From positions 862,079 through 926,078 of the forward strand of contig FJOG01000018.1 of the NCBI GenBank assembly GCA_900073065.1: a stretch of 64,000 nt of DNA, read 5' to 3'. The notes under the pieces were generated by a model. The model was given only the letters and a program-made list of their open reading frames with translations. It was not told the origin of the DNA and ran no database searches. Position numbers and translations under genes: made by a program. The stretch comes from Phialocephala subalpina (taxonomy: Eukaryota > Ascomycota > Leotiomycetes > Helotiales > Mollisiaceae). This document shows positions 11,455-23,054 of this stretch, piece by piece. The first letter of the stretch is position 1; every line of letters starts with the position of its first letter.

Positions 11455-13332
11455 GTGGATTGGGCAGAGGGGAAGAGAGATGGGATGGATGTATGGATGT
11501 TTGTAAATGGTTTGGATGCGTGTGTTGTAGCACTTGGATAAACACGTTAAATAGGACCTCTTCCTTCGTGCACGCAGAAAACTTGCTTAATATAGCTCGA
11601 ATCTTAAAAAAAGTAGACAAGTCATAGACATCCTCTTGAAAACAAGCTCGGGCACGTGACCTGGCCCCCTTTCCTTTGTAACTCGAGAGACCACCTCATA
11701 GAGCTCTCCTTTACCAAGTTCAAGCTCCCAATGCCATCCAATGATAGCCAAAGCTTCAGATATCCTTAGATATATCCTTTATATACGCTAATAAGTACCC
11801 TAGATCTCAAAATATGGGAGAAAATAATCAAAAACCCAAGATTATATTTATGAAAACCCACATATAGGATAATTGATGCTAAAATCACTCCAACCCAACA
11901 AAATAACCCCAATTTTCCTCAGTATACGGTCATATGTGACAGGACATTGTATATTTAATATTCTATAAGACATAATTCAGGACGGAACACCTATGTAGGC
12001 ACGATATACTAGATCTTATAAGCGCACGCCGTCTTAAGGCTATTGTGTTTTGAGATTATTCAATTTTTAAAAAATGGCTCCATCAATATTTAGAATTGCT
12101 AGTTTCAAAATATTTATTTTGGAGAACAAACAACGACTTGTACTTCAGTCTTTCTTCCCCAACATTTCCTTTGCTCTCGAACCCTGCTCTTTGCATTCGC
12201 AGCATCAGTTATAAATGAGCCAAGCGGCTTTGACTGGCCAGTTCAACAAGCGTCGAGGAGCAGACTCCACAGAGGTTGGAATTGACCAGCAATCGCTGCG
12301 TCTTGCCGGATATACACAGCAACGATCTCTCGCCTCTATCTCCATCGATGGATCGATGATTGTTAGAGTCATTGAACTAGGGGTATGATTCTGGTGTCTT
12401 CCGTCGACCAGGGTAGTTGAGGGTCTCTACCGTACTTCCGTATCCAATGATAAAAACAAGGCTCTCAGTTGGCCTCACTACATCAATGACCCGCTTCTTT
12501 TCCATACGAGGAGACTTCAATCATGCCGCACCTTGCAGGAAAAAGTACTCCATTCAACCGCACCTAGCATAAAAAGTCTTCCTGGTGTGTGTGTGGCGAC
12601 AAAGTCCTGTTCGCCGCCTCTACATATCTCTTCTCAATTCGGTATCTTGCATCCTTATCGCAACACCCATCCTCTCGCAGACGGCTCTCATACGTCGGGA
12701 TGTCAGAGTTGGGTACCCTAGGTGCGCCAACGTACAGCACATGCTCGTTGCCATGATTTTGATTCTGCTGACGGCGACCTTTTAGAATGAGGTAAACAGA
12801 CCTCCAATGTGTGGAACAGTTTTCATGCGAGACACGTGTGGGTTTGTGGTGGGCAATGGATCCAGTCACACCGGCTGCATGCGACAGCAATCACTTTTGA
12901 AAGATTGGTGGTTCAAGCAAAGGCCGCATCTCAGCAAGGATTTCCTGGAAAAGGTTTCTAGAATATAGGGATTGAGATCCGTACTTTGCATGTTCGCAGG
13001 GCATTTCTACAAAGCACTTCAGCCCGATCCAATAATTTCGAGGCTCTTGATTAATTCCCTTGATTTGACAACGACTGGAGATCTTTATGTTGGGTCACCT
13101 CCAGAATCATAAGGGTTCGAAAAGGGCGGATTTTGAGGGGCCTTTTCAGAAACCTGGACTTGACTCGATAAAAAGGCATTTTCCAAAGTCTTTCGCCCGG
13201 GGAAGACATAGTGGCAGCGAGAAAAAAGACGTTCGACCCAGATCATTGGTAAGAGAAATGAAATGATGTCCGGCATGCCATATAGGGATATCGGCTGACA
13301 AAGTGTGAGGGCTATAGGGGCCGTCTCATACA
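11455..13332. other. Intergenic region with an AT-rich block
   Basis: The stretch 11570-12160 is strongly AT-rich with many TA dinucleotides and no open frame, the appearance of an old RIP-mutated repeat. This is an inference from composition by eye. A small ORF at 12215..12388 is listed separately. The rest has no supported gene. Confidence 0.45.
12215..12388 (+). CDS. Possible small ORF or gene remnant, 57 residues
   Basis: ATG to TGA without introns, starting MSQAALTGQFNKRRGA and containing LRLAGYTQQRSL. The latter faintly resembles the cytoplasmic N-terminus of fungal amino-acid/choline permeases, so this may be the 5' remnant of a deleted transporter gene. No membrane segments follow. 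It could be chance. Confidence 0.2.
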   Translation: MSQAALTGQFNKRRGADSTEVGIDQQSLRLAGYTQQRSLASISIDGSMIVRVIELGV

Positions 13333-15419
13333 ATGGCGAAGAACGGAAATAAACGAGGATATCGCGACGAACAATCGTCTGAATTTGCCAACGAAGGTGG
13401 GGATGAAAGTCAGGCGCGAGAGAGCAATGGAATGGAGGAGGTGAATGGGGGAGAGAAAACCGACAAGCAACAAAATTATCACTCTGGGCAGATGGTCAGA
13501 GAAGATCAGTCAAGTTTCACGCTTCAACCATACACGAACACTGTCTACGAGACCACTAAAGCCATTGCAGTGGTGCAGAAACATTTCGAGAAACTCAACG
13601 AAATCTACGTCAAGCATGCTGAGGACATCAAGAAGGTCCCGGAAGTGCATCTCAAATTATTCAAGCTCCGAAATGAGTGCAACCACAAAGACGAGAAGAT
13701 CCGTCGACAGAAGAACACGATCGCTGAATTGAGAGCCATGAGCCAAGAAGAAGAAGTGAAACTGGCGGAGATGCGACAAAAAATCAAGGAGGATGAGAAA
13801 GACCTAAAGGAAAGAATGGATGAGCAAGACAGGAGGGCCGCGAAGGAATTGAAAAGCATTGAAGCCTTGAAGACCCAGATGGAACTTGAGATGAAAAAAG
13901 TGTTGGATGATCAGCTGCTTGAGCAAGAGAATAAACATAGGACCCGCATGAAGCAGCTTGAAGAAGATATGAGTGCCAGAGAAGATCAGAGAAAAAGAAG
14001 ACTATCTAGCTTGGAGGCGGAGAAATTGAAATTATCTGAGGATCTCGAACAGAATAAGAAAAGGATGAACAAGCTGGAGGAACAATTGAATCTTGTAAAT
14101 GAGGATCTTGACGACAATAAGACAGCTAAGATCGCATACAAGAGGCAAAAGGAGGAGCTGGAAGTGACGTTGAAAGAGGTTCAGAACGAGTTTGGTTTGA
14201 CTTCCCAAACACCAGATTTCTAGTAAGTGTTTGACATCATTTCCGAATATTTTCTAGATGCCATTCTAACTTCGAGGGTAGCAAGGAAAGGTTTGCAGAT
14301 ATAGCGAAAGCTGTCGAGGACATATCATTCGAATACTTCAAAGCTTTGCCTCCTGAAGTAAGATCCACTCTAATCAAGCCAGTTAATCTACTAACCGAAT
14401 TCTAGGACTATGAGAAGATTCATAAAGAGCTCAAGGCGATCGACATATGCTTTAACTCGATTCCTATATCTGATGAGGAAACTTCTGAAAACTTGCGCAT
14501 TGCCCATGTTCAACGGATTATCTCTTCGACCCTGTATAACAACATCTGGAGACCTTTCTCTTCTGATAAGGCTTTATCGCATCTAGAGTTCGCCAACTTG
14601 CTCGACGAAATGTGCACGAGGCTTGCGAAAAATGACCTTGGCGGGAAGAATGGACGTGCAGCAATCGTCTGGAAAGTTCTGAGCATGCGGGGTCTTCAGG
14701 CTTTGGGTCAAGAATTGCCACCAAGCCCAACATCGACATCACACGAAACCTCTCGATGCTCGAGTCGGGCCAGCCAAGCTGTCCAAGATATGCTCAAGAA
14801 ACTCTCGCCTTTGGTTGGCCCAACACAGAAAGTCCAAATAGAAGAAGCCTTGCTTCGTCTTGCCCAGTCTGCTGTCGACGTGTGGAATTTGGCCCAGACA
14901 GATGAATTGAAGATTGCGGCTCGCCTTTCCCTCAGCCTTTCTGATCGCAACAGGTGGCGCTCTGTTAGATTCGATCATGATTCGTCAGCGGAAGCCGCAC
15001 CTGTTGAAACGGATATGAAGTCATACACGCGTCCCAGGGTCTTCACCCTCTTCCCTCAATTCGTTGTTCAAAACTTGTCTACCTTGGCTGAGCCTTTCCC
15101 TCATATTCCTGGTAGTTTCTCGACGCCTCAGCAGGGCTTCTCTAGGGCGGAGACTAGCATCCATTCCGGGATTGGACTCTCCGAATCGTCTGAGTTGGTA
15201 ATCCGGGGCAAAGCTGAGACAGAAGAAAATGAAGCACGCTTGAACGAATTAATTGAAAAATTTGAAAAAGAAAAGAAGGAAGTTGCTAGAAGTGGAAGAA
15301 AGAGGTTTGGTAGTAGGAGTGGTTCTGTATCTGGATCTTTGTCTGGATCTATACCTAACAGCCCGAGTGCACGATGGTCAAAGGGGGCAACAGTGATGGC
15401 GATGAAAGATGAGGACTAG
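13333..15419 (+). CDS. Long coiled-coil protein of unknown function
   Basis: Three exons (13333..14222, 14282..14357, 14406..15419) give 659 residues. The first intron uses the acceptor just after 14280 rather than the earlier TAG, because only that choice avoids a stop at the junction; it has a CTAAC branch point. Residues about 70-295 are dense in charged residues with heptad spacing and form a long coiled coil. The C-terminal half begins YKERFADIAKAVEDISFEY and has an alpha-helical region containing IWRPFSSDKALSHLEF. It ends in a Ser/Arg-rich tail (GSRSGSVSGSLSGSIPNS) typical of disordered phospho-regulated tails. No catalytic motif, signal peptide or membrane segment is seen. It resembles lineage-restricted fungal coiled-coil proteins; a scaffold role is a guess. 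Confidence 0.8.
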
Positions 15420-16508
15420 GAGCAGATAGAACAAATGTCGCAGATTCAAACACCAGTCAGCCATATCTGTGCATGCTTGATGGTGATTTTGCGGATACGA
15501 GATAGACGAAGATCTTGACCGACGATGATGCATCATGATCTCGGATCAGCGGCCAACTTTCACATCTGCGCCTCGGCGCTGAGATTCTGTGATGTATATA
15601 GGGTTAAGCGGTTGGATTCTATTGGGCTCCAACTCTATTATAGCTGTTAGCCTTGGACCTTCAAACAAAACGTCATTGTCAGACGAAGTTGATCGAGCTC
15701 TTGAAGGTCGATGACGGCTTTGGTATTGGTTTTGAGGAAGGCCGGGAATTCTTGATGGTTGACAATCAAATTCGAGTCAGCAACGAACGCCTGCTTACAG
15801 TGTATACGTAATGTGAATGTCTTGAGCCAAGAGGTTGTAGTATGTGGTGTCAACGAAGCGACTCATTCAACGCTTTCGCGACAGCTCGGGTGCGGGGTCG
15901 AGTCTTCCCTTTTGCAGGACCTAGGTTGCGAGAAACAGAACCCCAAATTTACCTAGGCAGTAGCTTTTGGTAATCTACGTGCTCGATCTTGCGTTCTCGA
16001 TTGGTGGTTTTTTTTGGAAAAGCAATAGCGAGAAGATCCAATGTGTGGTCCGATCATCTAATTATATGTTCTTGGATATGATTTTGGCATGCTACTCCGT
16101 TCATAAGGAGCACTACTGTTGGAATTAGTACAGATATTAAAATAAGAAAAAGGCTACCACATACGACCATAGAAAACAGAATATTGGGCTATTTACCTAG
16201 CTTGCGGAACACCAGCATCAAAAGTATCAAATACATTCTGAAAAACCGCATCTCAGTCGCCATCTGAAAGAGGTGCTATGGTGACCCGTTATTCGTGTCT
16301 GGAGTCCGAGAATCAAGACCCCAGAGCTCTATTTTTCACTGCACGAAATTTCACGGGAGTTCTGAATTCTTGAGTAAATATAACTCGCATTGCTGCTTTA
16401 TCAGAAGATAAGTACCAGGGTATTTGAACCAACACTACAAGTGTCTACCTTCCCCCCTTCAAAATATCTTTTCCTTCCTACACAAGTCCGTCCACAATAT
16501 CTTCAAAA
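15420..16508. other. Intergenic region, left border of the decayed island
   Basis: Short opposing frames near 15650-15960 have no domain. There is no supported gene. Composition becomes AT-richer towards 16.1-16.5 kb, just before the DUF3435 pseudogene. Confidence 0.4.
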
Positions 16509-17501
16509 ATGTCTAGGCAAGCGCGTCGACAACAGTTGCCTTTAATCACACGCGAAGAAGTGCACTCGAAAGAAGCAGAATATAACAGATCCAGACACCA
16601 TAAGCCTGTTGTGGCACTAACAACCAAGACATATTATCGAACGAAAGCCCTCTGGAAAAAGTGAGTGGCCTATTCCGATTCTGACCTTGCGTATTAATTA
16701 TATGTAGCTTCTACGAATATATTGACGAAGACAAACCTTGTCTGCAGAAGCATGAGCATCCACCTTCGCCTGGACGCTTGAAGCATTTTATAGAGTGGGT
16801 ATTCGAGACATCCTTCGGCGTGCTCACAGAACATATAACCCTGAAGAGCCTAGAAAACACATGGTATAATTTTTGTGCCATGTATTTCAGAGAAACCGAT
16901 GTCGCGATTCCACAGACTGCGGCAGACGATGTACGCTGCGTGAGTTGACCGAACACTCATCTAAAGCAATAACTGACATCCACAGTTTATCAAGACAGAG
17001 CTCAAGACTAAAGGGCTAGCCCAGATCCGTCGTCACAAGGCTTTGGCCGACGCGTTAGATGTTGCCTGGCTACTGACGTATCTATGGTGCTACGACAAGC
17101 ACGAATTCCGCCATCCTCGGTACAGAGCCTAGCTAAGTTTCATACTGCTCTTGGTTGTCTACACAGGCTCGAGACCAGGGGTGATTGTTGAGTCATCTGC
17201 CTACCGCGGTAGTAACGAGGCTATGCGCTACAAAGTATGTCCGAAACCTCTTTAACAACTCTACTTACTAATGAACAAACAGGATTTCGAGCTGGTAGGA
17301 CTACCAACTGGCCCCGAAAACACACTGGAACTTGTTCTCAAAGTCAAATTTCGTTATGAGAAGAATAATAGAGATCAAAAGCCTCAGACACATGCTAGTG
17401 AGAACGTGGAGGATGACGAGGATGTGAACGATCATGATGACAAGTACAAGTGGGTTTTATTCCGTGAAGACCGTACTTGTTGTGGACGGTGTCCACGATA
17501 A
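16509..17501 (+). pseudogene. DUF3435 (fungal tyrosine-recombinase-like) pseudogene, truncated
   Basis: ATG at 16509; exons 16509..16660, 16708..16939, 16986..17234 and 17283..17501 join in phase. Readable blocks are LWKNFYEYIDED, KHFIEWVFETSFG, the SLENTWYNF region, KALADALDVAWLLTYLW and LLLVVYTGSRPGVIVE followed by SSAYRGSNEAMRYKD. These are the conserved parts of the DUF3435/FluG-type family, whose complete members include Starship 'captain' recombinases. A TAG at 17130-17132 interrupts the frame inside an otherwise continuous block, where a Gln codon would fit (CAG to TAG). The reading ends at 17501, well before the C-terminal catalytic region, so the gene is truncated as well as interrupted. 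It marks this area as old mobile-element territory. Confidence 0.7.
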
Positions 17502-17963
17502 CAGTAGAAAGTGGTTTAGCGCAATCCGTAACAGCCCCCGGGGTTCCTTAAAATGTGCTTAGACGTGAGTAGAAACTTCTCAAAGATGATAAAGTCCAGA
17601 TCGGGATCAAACCGAAAGACAATTAAGCCAAATGTATAAGTAGAAGCTGCAGAACGAGGCAAACCGCATACGCCCTCCTTATCTCCCAGCTTCTCACCGC
17701 TGCTACTCGTTCGCCTCACTTCATCCTCTCACTGTCTCATTCATGACAGAAGAATCAAGCTATCCTTGTCGAATTCTGCATACCTGCATCAGCCCCCTTA
17801 GTTCATCACGAGAATTCTTGCCTGTCTATCTTCTATTTGTTTCTCCGTTCTCTTGTGCATCACTTCACTAAAGTTCATCGTAACAGCATGGCGGCTTTAT
17901 TACGAATGGACTCACTCTGAGCCGCCGACTAACCAATACCTCATTCGCAAGCCAAAATTATAG

Positions 17964-18462
17964 CTGGAGATAGGTGTATCGGCGATCTTCTTTATTCTTG
18001 GCGGATTGATCTTAATATTCTCGTTCGTCGGGAGCGAGCAAAAAGGTCTACAGATTCTTCTCTCGTTGATCGGATCTCTATTGGTCGCTTACCAGGTTGG
18101 TTGCCCTAATCCTTTTAGAGATAGTTCGCTTACCCTTTCTCTCAGGTCGGATATTTATCTGTGCACTATACCGATTGGGTGCGTTGGCTGTGGTGCGGGT
18201 TGTGGCAGAATACTCTATGTTATTCATAGCGTATTTGGCTCTGTTTTGGCAGGAGAAGTTCAAAGGCGTTATCCGTAACCTTATTTGCTAGAGTACGGGG
18301 CTTTGTTGTTTGATTTGGATTGGTGTTTTTGCATCTCTAGTCCTGTATTTGAACGATGAAGTTGACTTTATTGCCTCCTTGTGGATAAGTGATGAGCTTA
18401 TACAAAGTCAGTATTGGGATTCCTCTAAAGAGCTGCATAAATTGATACAGCAGCTGCCTTAA
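17964..18462 (+). pseudogene. Decayed multi-pass membrane protein gene
   Basis: After a probable acceptor at 17963 the frame reads a hydrophobic protein (IFFILGGLILIFSFVG, LLSLIGSLLVAYQVG). A 46-nt intron (donor GTTGCC after VAYQV, acceptor CTCTCAG) restores the frame into RIFICALYRLGALAVV, VAEYSMLFIAYLALFW and EKFKGVIRNLIC. An in-frame TAG at 18289-18291 is followed in the same frame by more membrane-like sequence (LCCLIWIGVFASLVLYL) and a polar tail ending HKLIQQLP. The stop could derive from CAG by one C-to-T change. The 5' exon is not resolved; an ATG at 17888-17890 may belong to it. The family is unknown. Confidence 0.4.
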
Positions 18463-19062
18463 TGTGGTTTGTGTGGTGGCTGATTAATCAAGCAATAGCA
18501 TTGGCGACAAGAATCTTATCATCGGGGAAGCGTGGCAACCAAGGGGGCTCATGGAGCGAAGAACGCAACGTTTCACAGCAGGATTTAGAGAGACAGAACT
18601 CTAAAGGTCCGTTGATCGGGTTTTAAGCCGTTCAAGAGACAGCGTGGGCGGAGTGAGGGGAGGAACAGGCGTAAGGTATTGTCAGGTCAGAGGAACTCCA
18701 GAGAATTATACATGTCATTACTCAAGCCCCATCTAAAAATATATCACATAGATCAGAACAAGACTTATGTGAGGCACATTGACCATATCGTAGCTCCGAA
18801 TCAGCTTTGGTGCTTCTTGTGCGGTTTATAAGAAGGCCTCACAGCACGGAGTATTGTCTCCACAATAGATCGATCCTAATCTGTCACTTTCAAGAGCAAT
18901 TCTCCCACTTTTGATCTGTCTTCGTTGTTGACTGATCCATGACAATCCTCTTCTACATACTTTCTCAACCTCATCTCGATCAGAGGGCCGCATTAGCAAC
19001 GGGCTAAAAAACGGTATGCAAGAATGATATTGTTCATGAACCGTTTCTAACATCTACCACAG
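18463..19062. other. Intergenic region with a weak duplicated segment
   Basis: The region 18630-18790 shares short blocks with 21560-21790, in the same order and orientation: GGGCGGAGTGAG, GAGGAACTCC.GAGAATTAT, AGATCAGAAC and GAGGCACAT. This suggests an old diverged duplication. No gene is supported. Confidence 0.35.
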
Positions 19063-19291
19063 AACCGCCAGCAAGACTATTATACCTGACCACCACCAGC
19101 CGTTTATAGATCTCGGGGAGGGGAGAACTGAAAGAACCGAAACTGAGAGCGTACCCGACACCGAAGAGGAAGTAGCGAAGTACTATTGCTATAGTTGTGA
19201 TAAGTTGAAAGAGTTTGCAGATGACAAGGTTTGTAGTGTTTATACGCATAGGAGCTGCAGATACTGCCTTCTTAGGCGAGAGCGTAACTAG
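19063..19291 (+). pseudogene. Relic of a fungal Cys-rich (F-box-associated type) protein C-terminus
   Basis: After a probable intron (donor at about 19014, branch TCTAAC, acceptor CCACAG at 19062) the frame reads an acidic stretch, then KYYCYSCDKLKEFADDK and CRYCLLRRERN followed by a stop. The C-x-x-C ... C-x-x-C arrangement with K-L-K after the first pair resembles the Cys block downstream of F-boxes in many fungal proteins. The upstream exon that would be needed contains a TAG in the required frame. Only this fragment is legible. Confidence 0.35.
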
Positions 19292-19557
19292 AAATTTTGT
19301 TGACAGCCAAAATCAATCTTAGCAGCACGAAAGTTTTGGTAGCGCTCAGAAATGTGAACAATTAGTTCAAAGGCAAGGTTCAGGATCAAATGACACTCAA
19401 TTGTAGATTATCAAAAGTTTCAGGAATCTCATTTTGGTCTATATTTGGAAAGCTCAAGTGAAGAATCACGAAGCCAGCCCTAATGTCAGCTACTGCCCAC
19501 GTTACCATATATAAGAACAAGCTACTTCGCTGGACTTTATTCTAACGGAAGGATACT

Positions 19558-19900
19558 TCTGACATATCGAGTATTGTACTTGTCTCGGAACGGCAATCTC
19601 GTTTTTTTATCGAAGAGTTTTTGGATATCCTCGAAGGAATTCACTTCATCTTCAAAGGAATCACCTTGCTCCTAAGAGGTGTTTTTATCCTGTTTGCTGC
19701 TATCATACTCAACGCCGGTTTCTTCTTTGCGATCATTAACATCGCGCTCCTCTTTATACCTGCTTTTATTTCATTATCACGCCTATCACAATCCATAAGC
19801 TGCTCTTTGGCATAGGCAACCCTGCGGTTCGCCGTCAAAGAACCTGAATTCTTAGCGAGGGAGATAAACCACCAACTCTGTTATCACAGTGCCTGTGAGT
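19558..19900 (+). pseudogene. Decayed small membrane protein
   Basis: The frame reads VLVSERQSRFFIEEF, then two strongly hydrophobic segments (LLRGVFILFAAIILNAGF, FAIINIALLFIPAFISL). It meets TAG at 19813-19815 and continues in the same frame with ordinary protein (ATLRFAVKEPEFLAREI). The stop again fits CAG to TAG. No ATG or clear exon structure is visible, and the family is unknown. Confidence 0.3.
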
Positions 19901-20258
19901 TTTCCTACGTCAAGGATATTGCGATATGCTGATAGTCACAGAAGGAGCCACCTCGATATCGTTAGGCCATTCTGAATATCCCGACCAAGCACCGTCTGAT
20001 TGCTGCTGGTCTATATAATCTCCAATTTCGCCTGTCAAATTAACATTTGATCCATCCTTTCCCATTAGCGGACGAGATCATAAAACATCAAGCCCAACGT
20101 ACCCACCGCCGCGTCTTGTGTATATTCGGTATCTCCATATAAGAGCCTTGCTAGAGCCTCTTTACTTTCAAAGCATTTCTTTTCCATATCCGAGATCTCA
20201 CATCCACAATGGCCTTTTCCTCACCACTTTCGCCAACATTTTATTGCCTCGACAAGAG

Positions 20259-21445
20259 ATGCGCTTCTCCTCTTCGAAGTATGCTATACGGGCGTCCTCA
20301 ATCCCGTTGCTCGCCGTCCTGGTGATCGGGAGCGAGTGAGCTTGATCAAGAGCGGAAATGTCTTTATTTTCGGGCAATCTTCTAGTATCAAACGCTGGAG
20401 CGATAGCTTGCTATGGAGTCCTAGCCGAGTTTTGGATAATTTCTTTATTTATCGGGAGCTTGAATGTCCACTGCGCGCACAAAAAATCTACCGGCATCAG
20501 CAAACGCAGGTCCTCTAGAACTCCAGGGAATAGAGTTGGCAATGTTTACAATCCAGTTTCTGCCGTTATTGCTGCTCCCACCTTCAAGGCCTCTTGCACC
20601 AACTCTGTCGATGGAAAAATCCTGCGTTCTTTGGTTGGGTCACTAGTCAAATCTTACGACTTCAAAGAGGAAGGTCTTGTCAAGAAGACTATTTCCGTCA
20701 AGATCGACGGTATAGCCCTCACTCTCGTCTCTTACTACACGATCGCAGACGTAGTAGCCAACAAGTTTACTACTCCTCCGACGCATCCTATGATCCAACA
20801 CATCACTCCACGACCAGACCTTGTGTCCAAGCAAGGTTTCAAGTTCTCAGAAGATGATGTGGAGAATCCATCTGTTTACGCTTCCTACCCGGCTAGAAAA
20901 GAATTTGGAACGATAAGCTGGAGCGCTCTCCCGGCTCTACCCATGGTCAATTTGAATAGTGGTTATGAACTTCAACTAGGCTGCGCACGGGGGGCCCACG
21001 GGGGGAGTTTTGAAATTTTTTTCTACCCGCGAGTCCCTCGCGAAGTCTTAGCGGGGCACCGCGAGGCCTCGAAGATACATAAATGCATAATATATGTATA
21101 AAACGTGTATAACTACATAAAATCTATAAAATTATGTAAAAAGATTATGCAAAATGTGCTTATTTTATACATTTATGTAGTCTTAGCAAACCACGGTGCT
21201 CCGCGGGCGGAGTCTTCTTAAGAAACTCCCCCCGTGGTGCCCCTATAAGGCGGAGCGGATTTGGGGGTTTTCCCCCCGCGGAGATTTTTGGAGCAGCCTA
21301 ACTTCAACAGCCCTCGTCGATGGCAGCTCAAACAGTCATACCTCCAGTCACTATGTACTGTGGGTATCAAGGAATCTCAAACGCTTCTGGATTATCTGAG
21401 ATGCCTTGGCCGTCCGATATGATGCTATCTTGCAGAACTACTTAA
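20259..21445 (+). pseudogene. Secreted-protein gene with its last exon split by a MITE
   Basis: A probable first exon at 20259 encodes MRFSSSKYAIRASSIP plus a hydrophobic run, a plausible signal peptide. The first intron (donor at about 20336, acceptor at about 20391) and a second near 20440-20460 are not resolved, because the phases do not agree cleanly. The main exon reads HCAHKKSTGISKRRS, NVYNPVSAVIAAPTFK and SYYTIADVVANKFTTPP, then FGTISWSALPALPMVN. At 20976 a 324-bp element plus one target copy interrupts it. Removing these restores the frame exactly (codons GAA CTT CAA CAG CCC), continuing through IPPVTMYCGYQGISN to TAA at 21443-21445. The family is unknown. The insertion introduces a premature end after a translated element segment. 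Confidence 0.55.
20977..21300. mobile_element. 324-bp MITE (hAT-like) with 8-bp target-site duplication
   Basis: The element begins TAGGCTGC and ends GCAGCCTA, a perfect 8-bp terminal inverted repeat. It is flanked by identical 8-bp copies of ACTTCAAC (20969-20976 and 21301-21308). Subterminal inverted repeats are also present: CCCACGGGGGGAGTTT near 20995 pairs with AAACTCCCCCCGTGG near 21220. The middle is AT-rich and there is no coding capacity. An 8-bp duplication with short TIRs is the hallmark of non-autonomous hAT elements; the superfamily assignment is inferred. Confidence 0.85.
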
Positions 21446-22003
21446 TTCATGGATTATTGTTCCAATGTTTACGCTGATTTTCTTAATGGGGTGGAAGAGG
21501 GCGAGAGGAGGAGCGAAACGAGTAATGAACAAGACTTTTCAGATATCAGCCGAGTGAGTTATACATAGACGAGATAGCACGGGCGGAGTGAGAGGAACTC
21601 CGGAGAATTATGCGTGTCTTGAACAATCTTACCAATCGATTCTCTAAGCTTTTTCTTTTGTGAATTAGGGTAGTTGCCTGAAACGGTCACTTTGACCGCT
21701 GTGACATTACCCGAAGCCTATCTGAAGATGTAAGCTCCAGATCAGAACGGGTTAGGGACCCATGCGAGGCACATCAACTACCTCTCAATCAGAGAAAATT
21801 ACGCACGCCCACGAATTTGAGCGTCCCGTAGTATTACTTTGGATACACTGAGATATCTTAATATAGAAAGATAATATTTGTGCGATCGTATGATCAGACC
21901 TCGTAAAACAATTAAGATGCGTTAATGTCTTGCTTCCTCCACACTCCTACATAGAGAACCGATGCATTCATCTTGATTATCCAAGGCGCCAGCACATTAT
22001 AGC
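21446..22003. other. Spacer downstream of the MITE-split gene
   Basis: Contains the second copy of the weak duplicated blocks also seen at 18630-18790. No gene is seen. Confidence 0.35.
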
Positions 22004-23054
22004 ATGAGACCTGAGCTGGAATGCAGCTATAAGTACCCGTATATCCCCGGTAGATCTAGAGCTACGACTCCTTCTGTACGCCGAAGAGAGTACTCACTGG
22101 ACCTGTCCTCCTCTAGCTTCACTCAGTCCTCTTCCAAGGGACCTCGGAAATACACACGAGCTAGGTGGACTGAAGCAGCTGAGGGAAAGGGCACGACGCA
22201 TAAGGTCGACCTTTAGGTACAACAAGCCCAGATTTGATTAGCAAGCAAGTCAATATCCTTCTAGGTACGCCGATTCCTGCTAATAAATCCACTTGCTAGA
22301 TATGCAAGTTCCTCGGGACTGGAGAGAAGGCTCGCAAGAAAACAGAAAAAGTGTTGCTACCTTTTCTCTCTTTTCTCTGTTGGCCAATGAATTGCAATAT
22401 CGGATTTGGGAGGAAACTTTTTCTCAACAACGAATCTTCGACGACGATACCCTTAGGCTTCTTAATCCTCAAGACGGCATCATGTACTCCTACCTGACTC
22501 CTTACGCACTATACGTTTGTCATGCCTCACGAGAATTCGCCCAGCAGCGACTCTGTCGCAGCTATCTCTTCCGATCATGGCCAAAGGGATTCGGACGTGT
22601 GATCTATTTCAGACCGGAGTGTGACGTCCGCGTTTACCAATTGACATAGCTACATTAGCGACCTGACAGCCAATTCTTGTTCAGCTGTGTCAAGATAATT
22701 GCAGACGTCAGTCCAGAGGATCTGACTAGCAACATCAGACACGGGCTTAGAAGTGTAGAGTTCCGTGAAAAGTTTCCCAACCTCAAAATGGTGACCGTGA
22801 CGGGCCTCCAATTGAACCTGTACGGAGAAACTGTCTGGAATAAGTGGACTGAAGAGCGGTGGCAACGAGATTCAAGGGTATACCAGAACGACTGGGACCG
22901 AGACTGGAAGGCTGTGAAAAAGCTCTTCGAAGGAAAGGGGATTAGGATTGAGGCTTCGTCAGATCTGCCCGAGACGTATAGAGAAAAGAAAAGATGCATT
23001 GAAGGCTTCCAAGCAAGTCCCATCGAGCCGGGGGGTCCGGTGACATTACTATAG
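22004..23054 (+). pseudogene. 2EXR-domain protein pseudogene
   Basis: A first segment from ATG 22004 (MRPELECSYKYPYIPG..., Ser/Arg-rich) is followed by a likely intron ending near 22298. The main exon has the 2EXR signature: FSLFSLLANELQYRIWEE near its start, YALYVCHASREFAQQR, then YFRPECDVRVYQL. Two in-frame TAG codons (22647-22649 and 22656-22658) occur within a few residues. The same frame then continues as FLFSCVKIIADVSPEDL, FPNLKMVTVTGLQL and on to TAG at 23052-23054. 2EXR proteins are abundant fungal proteins of unknown biochemical role. The first segment also ends in an in-frame stop before a good donor, so up to three disruptions are present. Confidence 0.65.
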
